Assembly: GCF_001889005.1 (NCBI RefSeq)
Contig: NZ_CP018153.1
Location: 2,914,890 to 2,978,889, forward strand
Length of the DNA stretch: 64,000 nt
Source: Christiangramia salexigens
Lineage (GTDB): Bacteria > Bacteroidota > Bacteroidia > Flavobacteriales > Flavobacteriaceae
Direction: 5' to 3'
How positions within the stretch are numbered: position 1 is the first letter of the stretch; each line of letters opens with the position of its first letter. Positions 55,766 to 64,000 of this stretch are shown here, one piece after another. The notes beneath the pieces are model-generated. The model was not told the DNA's origin. It saw only the letters and a program-made list of their open reading frames with translations, and searched no databases. A program made the translations under genes and the position numbers.

Positions 55766-57487
55766 ATGCAATTCAAATCGATCAAGAAAGCACTGTTCTT
55801 AAGTTTATTTATCTTCAGTGGTATCCTATATGCTCAGGATCCACTTGGAAGCGAGACCGTAACAGTAGTTAAACCATACACTCCTTCGGTTAAAGATGCG
55901 AGTAAGATTAAGGAAAGTCCGAACAGGAATGATTCTGTAAGCTTACAGAAAAAACCTGTCAAGTATTCAATTTTCTCAGTGCCAGTGGCATCAACATTTA
56001 CACCTACAAAGGGTCGTGCTACTGCTGTAGAAAAAGTGAGGCCTCCTAAGATCTATGATAATTATGCAACCCTTGGTTTTGGTAACTATTCCAACGTACT
56101 GGCTGAGTTTTACTCTAGTCTGGAATTAACCAGGAGTAGTAATTTCGGTATTTTCTTAAATCATAATTCTTCGCAGGGAGGCATAGATGGAGTTCAGCTT
56201 GATGATAAGTTTTATGATACTGAGTTGAACCTAAATTATAATACCCGTAATCGTGATCTATCCTGGATTGCTGAGGTTGGGGGAGAGCATCAACTTTTTA
56301 ACTGGTATGGATTGCCTGAAAGTTCAACTTTGAATGATGAGCAGTTAGATCAGATAGATCCGGCTCAGAATTATTACTCGGTATACCTGGGTAATGAAAT
56401 TGAACTTTACGATTCTTTCTTTGAAAGTGCTAAGGCAAAATTCAGGCATTCGGGTGATAGTTACAAAACTGCCGAAAACCATTTTACCGCTGAGGGACTT
56501 TTTGAATTGAATATTGCAGACGAGCTTATCACAACCGAGCTTAAAACGGATATCGTAAATGGAAGATTTGAACAGGATTATGTTTCTGGGGATTCTTATG
56601 ATTACACTTTCATGAATTTCAGTCTTAGTCCGAGCTTATTAATCCTACGTGATGATCTTAGTGTAAACCTTGGAGTAAATTTCGTGTACGGGATGGATCT
56701 GGAGATGAGCGATAATAATTTTTATATCTACCCGGCCGTAAAAGCGAGTTATAAACTCGCGGGAGATATGCTCACTGCTTATGCCGGTCTGGAAGGTGGT
56801 TTAGATCAGAATACATATTATGATTTCTATCAGGCAAACCCATACGTCTCTCCAACCTTACAAATTCAGCCTACAGATAATGAATACAATGGTTATATTG
56901 GAGGGAAAGGAAAGTTGAGCAATGCAATTTCTTATAATCTTAGAGGAAGCTATCAGTCTCAGTTCAATAAGGCTTTATTTAAAAGAAATTACGATGCGTC
57001 GGTACTGGAAGGTGAAAATTATACCTACGGTAATAGTTTTCAGGTAGTTTATGATGATGTTAATACTCTCTCTTTCTATGGAGAGCTTAATGTTGATGTG
57101 AATCGTGATTTTCGACTAGGCATTAACGCTCAATTCTTTGATTATAGCACGAATGACCAGGTTGAGGCCTGGAACCTGCCAAATATGAAGGCAAGCCTTA
57201 ATGCCGATTATCAGATCACAAAAAAATGGTATGCAGGTACAAATCTGTTTTATGTAGGAGAACGCAAGGACGAATTTAGATCTATTAGCCTTGTAGCTTC
57301 TGAGCCTGTGGTAACTCTGGATAGTTACTTTGATGCCAATGCTCACCTGGGATACAGATTCAATGAAAGGTTGTCGGCTTTTGTAAAAGGGAGTAACCTT
57401 TTAGGTAACAACTACCAGAAATGGATGGATTACCAGGTACAGGGGCTTCAGGTGCTTGGTGGTGCAACTTATAAATTCGACTTTTAA
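55766..57487 (+). CDS. Outer-membrane TonB-receptor-like beta-barrel without plug
   Basis: 573 residues. Signal peptide 1-23 (ending LYAQ). Mature start DPLGSETVTVVKPYTPSVKDASKIKE is a short conserved periplasmic segment, then strands such as NYATLGFGNYSNVLAEFYSSLEL and NFGIFLNHNSSQGGIDG run to the end GGATYKFDF, the terminal Phe of barrel proteins. No plug domain and no TonB box are visible, so it is not a normal receptor. It probably partners the TPR protein just upstream. Confidence 0.82.
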   Translation: MQFKSIKKALFLSLFIFSGILYAQDPLGSETVTVVKPYTPSVKDASKIKESPNRNDSVSLQKKPVKYSIFSVPVASTFTPTKGRATAVEKVRPPKIYDNYATLGFGNYSNVLAEFYSSLELTRSSNFGIFLNHNSSQGGIDGVQLDDKFYDTELNLNYNTRNRDLSWIAEVGGEHQLFNWYGLPESSTLNDEQLDQIDPAQNYYSVYLGNEIELYDSFFESAKAKFRHSGDSYKTAENHFTAEGLFELNIADELITTELKTDIVNGRFEQDYVSGDSYDYTFMNFSLSPSLLILRDDLSVNLGVNFVYGMDLEMSDNNFYIYPAVKASYKLAGDMLTAYAGLEGGLDQNTYYDFYQANPYVSPTLQIQPTDNEYNGYIGGKGKLSNAISYNLRGSYQSQFNKALFKRNYDASVLEGENYTYGNSFQVVYDDVNTLSFYGELNVDVNRDFRLGINAQFFDYSTNDQVEAWNLPNMKASLNADYQITKKWYAGTNLFYVGERKDEFRSISLVASEPVVTLDSYFDANAHLGYRFNERLSAFVKGSNLLGNNYQKWMDYQVQGLQVLGGATYKFDF

Positions 57488-57769
57488 CTTAGTAACTTTT
57501 TAGATAATTCAGACGGAGTATAAAGTTTGTTCTTTGGTAGAACGAATTTTATACTCCGTCTGTTTTTGGTATTCCCTTCAGCCATATCCGGTTATGTCAT
57601 GGTATTATATTCTCTTTGACCAAAAAAAGCCAGCACTTCCAACACCGGGGGGTAATGCAATTCAATTCTGGAAGCTTTCGGTTATATTTTCTAGGTTAAT
57701 TCTCAATAAATTCCAGAAACTGAGATTACTTGGAAGGCATTTTTTATTTTTACTCAAAATCCTATAAAA
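57488..57769. other. Intergenic region with long hairpin
   Basis: 282 bases. It holds the hairpin at 57511-57561 and is otherwise AT-rich; a 77-codon plus-strand frame here (57534-57767) overlaps the hairpin and has no family features, so I do not call it a gene. Confidence 0.5.
57511..57567 (+). terminator. Long hairpin after the barrel gene (probable terminator)
   Basis: AGACGGAGTATAAA (57511-57524) pairs with TTTATACTCCGTCT, and the inner GTTTGTTCT pairs with AGAACGAAT through two G-U pairs, giving about 23 pairs around a 5-base loop. GTTTTTGG follows. It is far longer than the other terminators in this window. Confidence 0.6.
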
Positions 57770-59404
57770 ATGAAAAAACTATTATTCTTATTCTGCTTAG
57801 TTCTAACCGGTATTTCATGCCAAACCAATGACAAAGAGAAAGTAGATTTGCTGGTTTACAATGCAGATGTATATACTGTAAATGATTCGTTTGAAAAGGC
57901 GGAAGCTTTCGCCGTTAAGGATGGAAAGTTTGTAGCCGTGGGTACTTCACAGGAGATAAGAGAGAAATATCAAGCTGCTGAAGTCCATGATGCTCAAGGT
58001 AAAGCTGTTTATCCGGGGTTTATTGATGCTCATGCACACTTTTACCGGCTAGGGTTACAACAACAACGTGTGGATCTAACCGGAACAAAGAGTTTTGATG
58101 AGGTGGTTTCCAGAATTGTTGAATTTCAAAAAGAAAGAAATGTAGATTTTATAACAGGAAGAGGTTGGGACCAAAATGATTGGGAAGTAAAAGAATTTCC
58201 GGTTAAAGACACCCTGGATAAATTATTTCCCGATACTCCCATAGCAATAACAAGAATAGACGGGCACGCCATGCTTGTAAATCAGGCTGCATTGGATAAG
58301 GCAAATATCACAACCGAAACAAAATTTGATGGAGGAGATATCGAGCAAAAAAATGGAAAACTCACCGGAATCCTTGTAGATAATCCAATGGAACTTGTTA
58401 GTAATACCATGGCAGCACCAGATATGGAGACTCAAACTCAGGCATTGATGGATGCTCAGAAAATTTCATTTGGCTATGGACTTACCACTGTAGATGATGC
58501 AGGTATAGATAAGGAAACAATTGAGCTAATGGATAGCCTTAATAATGCCGGGGAATTAAAGATCAGGATATATGCAATGCTAAGTAACAATAAAAAGAAT
58601 TTGGATCATTACCTAGATAAAGGACCATATAAGACTGAAAGACTAAATGTTAGGTCTGTTAAATTCTATGGTGACGGAGCCTTAGGTTCCAGAGGAGCAG
58701 CCTTGAAAAAACCTTATTCAGACCGTGATGGTCATTACGGAGCATTATTATCACCGGTTTCTGAATTTAAAAAAACCGCTGAGAGGGTCGCTAATTCTGA
58801 ATTTCAATTAAATACACATGCTATCGGTGACTCCGCGAATTATGTGGTTCTAAAAACCTACGATTCTCTTTTGGAAGCTTCAGCCGATAGGAGATGGAGA
58901 GTGGAGCATGCACAGGTCATAGATCAGAAAGATTTTAAATACTTTAGTAAGAATATCATTCCTTCCGTTCAGCCAACTCATGCCACCAGTGACATGTATT
59001 GGGCAGAAGACAGGTTGGGAGAAGAGAGAACAAAAGGAGCCTATGCTTATAAGAAGCTTTTGGATCAGGCCGGAATCGTGGCATTGGGAACAGACTTTCC
59101 TGTAGAACAGGTTAATCCATTTTTAACCTTTTATGCGGCAGTAGATCGCCAGGATACCGAAAATTATCCTGAAGGTGGCTTTATGAAAGAACAGGCGCTT
59201 AGCCGTGAAAACACCTTGAAAGGAATGACCATTTGGGCTGCATATTCCAATTTTGAAGAGCAAGAAAAGGGAAGTATAGAAACAGGAAAATTTGCCGATT
59301 TTATTATTCTGGACAGGGATATTATGAAGGTGGAAATAGACAGTGTTCCAAACACCAAGGTGCTTTCAACTTTTGTGAATGGGGAACAGGTATATAAAAA
59401 TTAA
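57770..59404 (+). CDS. Amidohydrolase-family lipoprotein (YtcJ-like)
   Basis: 544 residues. Lipoprotein signal ending GISC (Cys17). A beta-sandwich start (VDLLVYNADVYTVN, AVKDGKFVAVGT) precedes the amidohydrolase barrel with VYPGFIDAHAHF (HxH metal ligands), RGWDQNDWE, TTVDDAGID, NTHAIGDSANYVVL (metal His) and LGTDFPVEQVNPF (Asp). LDRDIMKVE near the end closes the sandwich. Members hydrolyse formamides, hydantoins or N-acyl amino acids; the substrate is unknown. Envelope location is unusual for the family but common in this phylum. Confidence 0.9.
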   Translation: MKKLLFLFCLVLTGISCQTNDKEKVDLLVYNADVYTVNDSFEKAEAFAVKDGKFVAVGTSQEIREKYQAAEVHDAQGKAVYPGFIDAHAHFYRLGLQQQRVDLTGTKSFDEVVSRIVEFQKERNVDFITGRGWDQNDWEVKEFPVKDTLDKLFPDTPIAITRIDGHAMLVNQAALDKANITTETKFDGGDIEQKNGKLTGILVDNPMELVSNTMAAPDMETQTQALMDAQKISFGYGLTTVDDAGIDKETIELMDSLNNAGELKIRIYAMLSNNKKNLDHYLDKGPYKTERLNVRSVKFYGDGALGSRGAALKKPYSDRDGHYGALLSPVSEFKKTAERVANSEFQLNTHAIGDSANYVVLKTYDSLLEASADRRWRVEHAQVIDQKDFKYFSKNIIPSVQPTHATSDMYWAEDRLGEERTKGAYAYKKLLDQAGIVALGTDFPVEQVNPFLTFYAAVDRQDTENYPEGGFMKEQALSRENTLKGMTIWAAYSNFEEQEKGSIETGKFADFIILDRDIMKVEIDSVPNTKVLSTFVNGEQVYKN

Positions 59405-59410
59405 TCTCGG

Positions 59411-59418
59411 TATCTTTG
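59411..59418 (+). promoter_or_regulatory. Promoter -7 box of the cyclophilin-FKBP gene
   Basis: TATCTTTG, 22 bases before the ATG at 59441. Confidence 0.6.
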
Positions 59419-59440
59419 CCAATTATCAAAAATCAATAAA

Positions 59441-60372
59441 ATGAACGACGGATTATATGCTAAATTCCATACATCTAAAGGGGAAATCCTGGCAGAACTG
59501 GAATATCAAAAAACTCCTGGTACAGTTGGAAATTTTGTAGGTCTGGCTGAAGGGAAAATAGAAAACAAAGCAAAATCACAGGGCGAACCTTACTACGACG
59601 GAATTAAATTCCACCGTGTAATTCCAGATTTTATGGTTCAGGGAGGAGATCCTCAGGGAACCGGTGTTGGAGGACCTGGTTATAAATTTGATGATGAGAT
59701 CCATCCCGATCTTAAACATGATGCCCCGGGAAAATTATCAATGGCCAATGCTGGACCGGGTACCAATGGGAGTCAGTTTTTCATCACACATGTAGAAACG
59801 CCTTGGTTAGACGGTAAACATACCGTTTTTGGTAGCGTTGTAGAAGGTCAGGAGATCGTAGATAAGATCGAGCAGGGAGATAAGATCGAAAAACTGGAGA
59901 TCATTAGAAAAGGTGAGGCTGCAGAAAACTTTGATGCCGCGGGTGCTTTTAAAGATTTTAATGCTGAAAAAGCTCAGCGTGAAGCTGAAGAAAAGAAGAA
60001 AGCAGAAGCAGAGCTTGATAAAATAGCAACAGGCTTCGAAAGAACTGAAAGCGGTCTTAGGTATAAGATCATCCAAAAGGGTGACGGTAAAAAGGCTGAA
60101 AAAGGAAACAGTGTTTCTGTACATTATAAAGGCCAGTTGGCAGACGGTACCGTTTTCGACTCGTCTTATAAGAGAAATAAACCATTGGAATTCCCAATTG
60201 GAGTTGGACATGTGATCCGGGATGGGATGAAGGGATCCAGCTTTTACAAGTTGGTGATAAAGCAAGAATGGTTATACCTTCACATTTAGCCTATGGTGAA
60301 AGAGGAGCAGGTGGAGTTATTCCTCCGAACGCTGTTCTTGTATTTGACGTTGAGCTAATGGATGTTAAGTAA
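59441..60372 (+). pseudogene. Cyclophilin-FKBP fusion peptidyl-prolyl isomerase, frameshifted
   Basis: The first frame codes a cyclophilin domain (1-165: [46 protein letters not shown]), a charged coiled-coil linker (170-195) and the start of an FKBP domain ([19 protein letters not shown]), then runs out of phase near 60217-60222 and stops at 60289. One frame over, the FKBP domain continues at once as [33 protein letters not shown] and VIPPNAVLVFDVELMDVK, ending at 60372. Restoring one base in the CCGGG stretch gives a normal 310-residue protein. Either a sequence error or a recent mutation. Both domains would catalyse proline isomerisation. Confidence 0.88.
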
Positions 60373-60390
60373 ACATAGAATTATATAATA

Positions 60391-60425
60391 CAAAAAGAGC
60401 AGAGAAAATTTCTCTGCTCTTTTTG
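60391..60425. terminator. Bidirectional terminator
   Basis: CAAAAAGAGCAGAGAAA and TTTCTCTGCTCTTTTTG arms: a symmetrical hairpin after the isomerase gene, in the minus-strand exit path of the thioredoxin-like gene. Confidence 0.85.
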
Positions 60426-60494
60426 TTTCTGATAGTTTTTTCGAATCACCCTATTCCGGAGTTTACTAGAAAATTAAAAAAACGCTTAATTGCT

Positions 60495-61052
60495 TTAATT
60501 CTTCCACTTAATATTACAACCAATACTGGGCTTTTGATCTTCAGATACCTTTCGGTTATTTAAAATGGCATCCATAGCTTCCCTTAGATTCCTTCCGTTA
60601 GGTTGAATCCCATTACCAGGCCTGCTATCATCTAGTTGTCCGCGGTAGACCAATTTTAGATCATCATCAAAAAGAAAAAAATCGGGAGTGCAGGCTGCAT
60701 CATAGGCTCTGGCTACTTCCTGAGTTCCGTCGAACAAATAAGGGAAGGAGTACTGGTGGTGCATGGCGTGTTCCTTCATCATTTCTGGCCTGTCCTGTGG
60801 ATAATTTTCAATATCATTGCTCATAATGCCAATAGTATTAAAACCCAGAGGGCGGTAATCATTCGCCAGGCGCACGATCTCATCATCAACATGCTTCACA
60901 AAAGGACAATGATTACAAATAAACATGATAAGCGTACCCTTCTCTCCCTTTAATTCCTGTAATTCTACCAGGTGATCTGTGATTGCATCCATCAGTCTGA
61001 AATCTGGAGCCTTGGTGCCCAACTTGAGCATATTGGAAGGAGTAAGTGACAT
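60495..61052 (-). CDS. Thioredoxin-fold peroxiredoxin-like protein
   Basis: 185 residues. KLGTKAPDFRLMDAI is an AhpC/Redoxin start; TLIMFICNHCPFVKHVDDEI holds the active-site CNHC, where a CxxC would be usual, and TPDFFLFDDDLKLVYRGQLDD is the cis-Pro region. This group is found as thioredoxin-family proteins of unknown substrate, likely thiol-disulfide exchange or peroxide reduction. No signal peptide. The spacing N-H-C between the cysteines (C-N-H-C) fits the CxxC redox motif. Confidence 0.88.
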   Translation of the reverse strand: MSLTPSNMLKLGTKAPDFRLMDAITDHLVELQELKGEKGTLIMFICNHCPFVKHVDDEIVRLANDYRPLGFNTIGIMSNDIENYPQDRPEMMKEHAMHHQYSFPYLFDGTQEVARAYDAACTPDFFLFDDDLKLVYRGQLDDSRPGNGIQPNGRNLREAMDAILNNRKVSEDQKPSIGCNIKWKN

Positions 61053-61127
61053 CTTTTTTATTTAAAATTAAAATATAAAGCGGGAATGAAACCTAAAATT
61101 TTTATTTTATGAAAATAAATTTAAGAT

Positions 61128-61466
61128 ATGGATGAAATTAACTGGAGCGATTTTGAAAAAGTAGAAATGAGAGTAGGAACTATAATTTCTGCTGAAGATT
61201 TTCCTGAAGCCCGAAAACCTGCCTATAAATTAAAGATTGATTTTGGAGAGAAATTGGGAAGCAAGGTGTCCTCTGCTCAAATAACAAAACGCTATAAGCC
61301 GGAAGAATTAATTGGAAAACAAATAATAGCCGTGGTCAATTTTCCTGTTAAACGCATTGCCGGTTTTAAAAGTGAATGTCTGGTAATGGGCGTAGTAGGC
61401 GAAAATAATGATGTAGTGCTTGTTGCAGCCGATAAGAAAATTCCTAATGGTTCACGAGTGGCTTAA
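61128..61466 (+). CDS. tRNA-binding/EMAP-domain protein (CsaA-like)
   Basis: 112 residues, one OB-fold EMAP II domain: VEMRVGTIISAEDFPEARKPAYKLKIDFG, SSAQITKRYKPEELIGKQIIAVVNFPVKRIAGFKSECLVMGV. This is the CsaA family, described as export-related chaperone or tRNA-binding protein. Short length rules out a MetRS C-domain fragment. Single gene, convergent with trkA. Confidence 0.92.
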   Translation: MDEINWSDFEKVEMRVGTIISAEDFPEARKPAYKLKIDFGEKLGSKVSSAQITKRYKPEELIGKQIIAVVNFPVKRIAGFKSECLVMGVVGENNDVVLVAADKKIPNGSRVA

Positions 61467-61468
61467 CA

Positions 61469-62175
61469 TTAAAGCCCATCTTTAAATTTTCTGTGTTCGT
61501 CCAGCAGGTTTTTAATATCCTTATTATGCCCGTAAAGAACCATAATCTCATCTTTATATAATTTGGTATCTGCCCTTGCAATTCCCTGAACGCTGGTTTT
61601 ATCTGTTTCGGTGCCCAGATCATTTTTTTCCTTGCTTACCGTCATAGTAGTAAGCACGATCACATTAAATTCTTCTTTGATCCCTATTTCCTTAACTGTT
61701 TTATCATGATATTCTTCAGGGATTCTTGTTTCTACTATACTGAAATTCCCATCCAGTTCAAAGCTGTCTACCACACCCTCAAGATTCAATTTCTTTGCCC
61801 ATCTATCGGCAGTTTCCTCTTCAGGATAGATGATCTCTTTTACTCCCATGGCTTCAAGAACCATTCTTTGTAGTGGATCCACAGCCCGACTTATGATTCG
61901 TTTTACCTTCATTTGCTTCAGTAAGGCGGCGGTCATTATATTAGCACTTTTATCCTCTCCTATAGCGACGATCACGATATCTGTATCTGATAAAGGTAAG
62001 TTCTTCACTGCTTCGATATCGGTTGCATCAAGATTTATACTATGAGTAAGCTTTTCTTTTATACTTTCTACCTTGCTCATTCTAATATCAACACCAATCA
62101 CTTCATTGCCCATTTCTGTAGTTTCTCTGCCAGTGAGGCTCCAAATTTTCCTAAACCGATTACAATATATTTCAT
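61469..62175 (-). pseudogene. trkA: TrkA-type potassium uptake regulatory protein (RCK), frameshifted at its 5' end
   Basis: The intact frame 61469-62113 codes a 214-residue RCK protein lacking the nucleotide-binding start. In another frame, ATG 62175 gives KYIVIGLGKFGASLAEKLQK, the missing glycine-rich GxGxFG motif, which stops shortly after. Adding one base at about 62113-62122 joins them into 235 residues: NAD-binding TrkA-N (1-135) and TrkA-C (about 150-235). TrkA gates TrkH according to nucleotide and ion state. Divided from trkH by about 60 bases on the same strand. Sequence error or decay. Confidence 0.85.
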
Positions 62176-62238
62176 GATATCTAATTTAATTTTAATACCT
62201 CATCCTTGGGATAGCGGTAATTCATATATCTAATTTTC

Positions 62239-63972
62239 TTAAAGCATGGCTATCATTATTGTTAGCATACTTACCCGCCCTATGAACATCGTAAATATAA
62301 TTACGATCTTGGAGGCCGATGAGAGTTCCCCGGTTATACCGGTTGTTAATCCTACGGTGCTGTAAGCCGAGAAGGATTCAAAAGCAATGCTCAAAAGGCT
62401 TTTATCCTCATCAAAGATTGAAATGAGAAAGATAGAAGTTCCAATTACCATAATTGAAAGAGAAATAATGGCAAACGCTCTTCTAATAGTGGCTTCTGAA
62501 ACTTCTCTTTTATATACTTCGATCCTGTTCTTCCCTTTTGCAAGGCTAATAAAATTAAGTACTGCCACTGCTATAGTACTGGTTTTTATCCGCCTCCTGT
62601 TGAAGCTGGTGAAGCACCAACCCACATCAAGAAAAATAAGATCATCAAAGTGCTGAAGTTTAATGCTCCAGTGTCTACAGTATTAAAACCTGCAGTTCTG
62701 GGTGTGGAAGCTCCAAAAAATGCGGTAACGATCTTTCCGAACCAATTATGCTCTGCAAGGGTATTATTGTATTCAAGGGCATAGAAGATCAGTGTTCCGC
62801 TAATCAAAAGAACCGTTGTGGTCACCAAAACGATACGTGTATTAAGATTGATGATCCATGGGGAATGCACTCGTTGTCTTCGTTGAGTTATTCTGAATAA
62901 TTTGTTCTTAATATTATATAGGGCATATCTGTAGATATTTAATAAAATAGGAAAACCAATACCACCAGGATGAATAAGAATGCGATCACCAAATGCAGAG
63001 GATAATTGAATCTAAAGGCGGGATCGTATAAACTATGTTCCAAAGTGGAAAAGCCGGCATTGCAAAAGCCGCTTACAGCATGGAAAATGGAGAAGAATAT
63101 TTGATCTCCAACTTGTGTGATTTCAGCTTTATTAAGGCTCAGGTAAATGAAAAAAAGCCAATGAATTCAACAAGAAATGTAATTAAAAGTATCTTTTTTA
63201 AAACATTGAAAACTTCCCCCAGTTTATCAGAATTTGTAACATCTTTTAGTAATAATTGATTTTCATAAGTGGTCTCTCCTCTGAAAAAAATAACTGAAAT
63301 AACTGGCGAAGGTCATTATACCAAGGCCGCCAAGCTGCATTAAAACTAAAATGATACTCTGGCCAAATGTAGTAAAATAAGAACCTGTGTCCACCACGAT
63401 AAGACCAGTAACACATACTGAACTGGTAGCTGTAAAAAGTGCATCGAGCAAACCAATTCCGTTATAAGTCGCTTTGGGTAATAGAAGCAGGAGTGTACCT
63501 ATGATAATAATTCCCAAAAAACTAGCGATGAACAACTGCGCCGGGTTTAAACGTGTGTGCCCGGGGTTAAATTTCAGGGTTGAGAATTCCCTGATAAAGT
63601 AAATAAGGGAAGCTGCATAAACATATGCCATCTTATTCAGGAATTCGAGAAGAGGTAGAATTTCTCTGATGGCATCTATACGCATTAAAACAAGGAAACC
63701 AAATAGAGACCCAAGTAAAAAATCAAAAATTCGGACCTTGAGTCTTATGTTAAGGTTAAAGATGTAATGTCGTACCAGAATAGCCAGAACACCTATGCCT
63801 AAGGCCGAAAAATAAAGATCATTAAGCAATTCTTTTTCTTCGCTGGCGTGTTTGAAACCCAGGTCGTAAACCACAATAAAAATATTGATGAGGCTTATGG
63901 TGAAAGAAAATAAGCTTAAATACCTTAAAACCTTTCATTCTGCAACCAAGATTTGAATCCTGAAAATTTCAC
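62239..63972 (-). pseudogene. trkH: TrkH-type potassium transporter, split by five frameshifts
   Basis: Start GTG 63972 ([12 protein letters not shown]) and stop at 62239. Pieces in three frames join in order: N-terminal helices, [17 protein letters not shown] (first pore loop), FHAVSGFCNAGFSTLEHS (second), FGASTPRTAGFNTVDTG (third) and FSAYSTVGLTTGITG (fourth). Breaks lie near 63930-63935, in the A7 run 63284-63290, in A7 63150-63156, near 62961-62972 and near 62583-62599: four missing bases and one extra. Corrected length is 1737 bases, exactly 579 codons. Membrane K+ channel-like subunit that pairs with TrkA. Confidence 0.85.
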
Positions 63973-64000
63973 TGGTGTTAGGTTTTAGTATTACAGGAAG

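Noticed and set aside
57534..57767. 77-codon frame upstream of the amidohydrolase
   Set aside because: It begins inside the long hairpin, has no family features and its content looks random.
1..64000. CRISPR arrays, insertion sequences, prophage or toxin-antitoxin systems
   Set aside because: No regularly spaced repeats, transposase motifs, phage genes or toxin-antitoxin pairs were found on either strand.

Overview
This window looks like a chromosomal segment of a marine-type member of the Flavobacteriaceae (Bacteroidota). It is AT-rich. Many genes are preceded by the Bacteroidota -7 promoter box TAnnTTTG. The tmRNA tag reads GENNYALAA, there is a small ribosomal protein THX, and outer-membrane proteins end in aromatic residues. 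The content recalls Gramella/Christiangramia, but that genus guess is from memory only. I see no insertion sequence, prophage, CRISPR array, tRNA or rRNA. It is mainly core genome.

Layout. 0-10 kb: end of an ECF sigma factor gene overlapping a glycosyltransferase gene, a fasciclin lipoprotein, murB with an aminotransferase, a retropepsin-PDZ protein, a DUF1573 protein and valS. 9.5-14.4 kb (minus strand): rsfS-ftsH, then a lipid cluster of LUD protein, cdsA, psd and an acyl-CoA-binding protein. 14.5-26.2 kb: birA, pyrE, a Nudix hydrolase, an M14 peptidase, a TonB-dependent receptor, coaD, ddl, a PASTA protein with an RluA-type pseudouridine synthase, yaaA with a UDG-like protein, and two very short genes (THX and a 47-residue protein). 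26.3-33.1 kb: a complete trpEGDCFBA operon preceded by a leader peptide with three tandem Trp codons and an attenuator. 33.1-38.6 kb: a MarR/nitroreductase/YceI operon with a palindromic operator candidate, a rhodanese, a subtilisin-like lipoprotein, an outer-membrane barrel and an acyltransferase. 38.8-47.3 kb: tmRNA, an AlaDH/PNT-type dehydrogenase, an EEP hydrolase, an operon of two paralogous outer-membrane proteins, a BCCT transporter and a universal stress protein, and kdsA. 47.4-61.5 kb: DinB, a CHRD-like lipoprotein, typA, a ROK kinase, an FtsE-type ATPase, a giant TPR protein paired with an outer-membrane barrel, an amidohydrolase, a cyclophilin-FKBP fusion, a thioredoxin-like protein and a CsaA-like protein. 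61.5-64 kb: the Trk potassium system (trkA, trkH).

Two points stand out. First, the trp operon has all the parts of ribosome-mediated attenuation: promoter, leader peptide, competing RNA pairings and terminator. Second, seven single-base indels break the cyclophilin-FKBP, trkA and trkH genes, all in the last 3.8 kb, while I noticed none in the preceding 60 kb. When the indels are corrected the proteins read through perfectly, so local sequence error is the leading explanation and recent decay the alternative. I found no convincing new defence or mobile system. The most open functional questions are the tandem-porin/BCCT/USP operon, the TPR-barrel pair and the LUD/lipid cluster.
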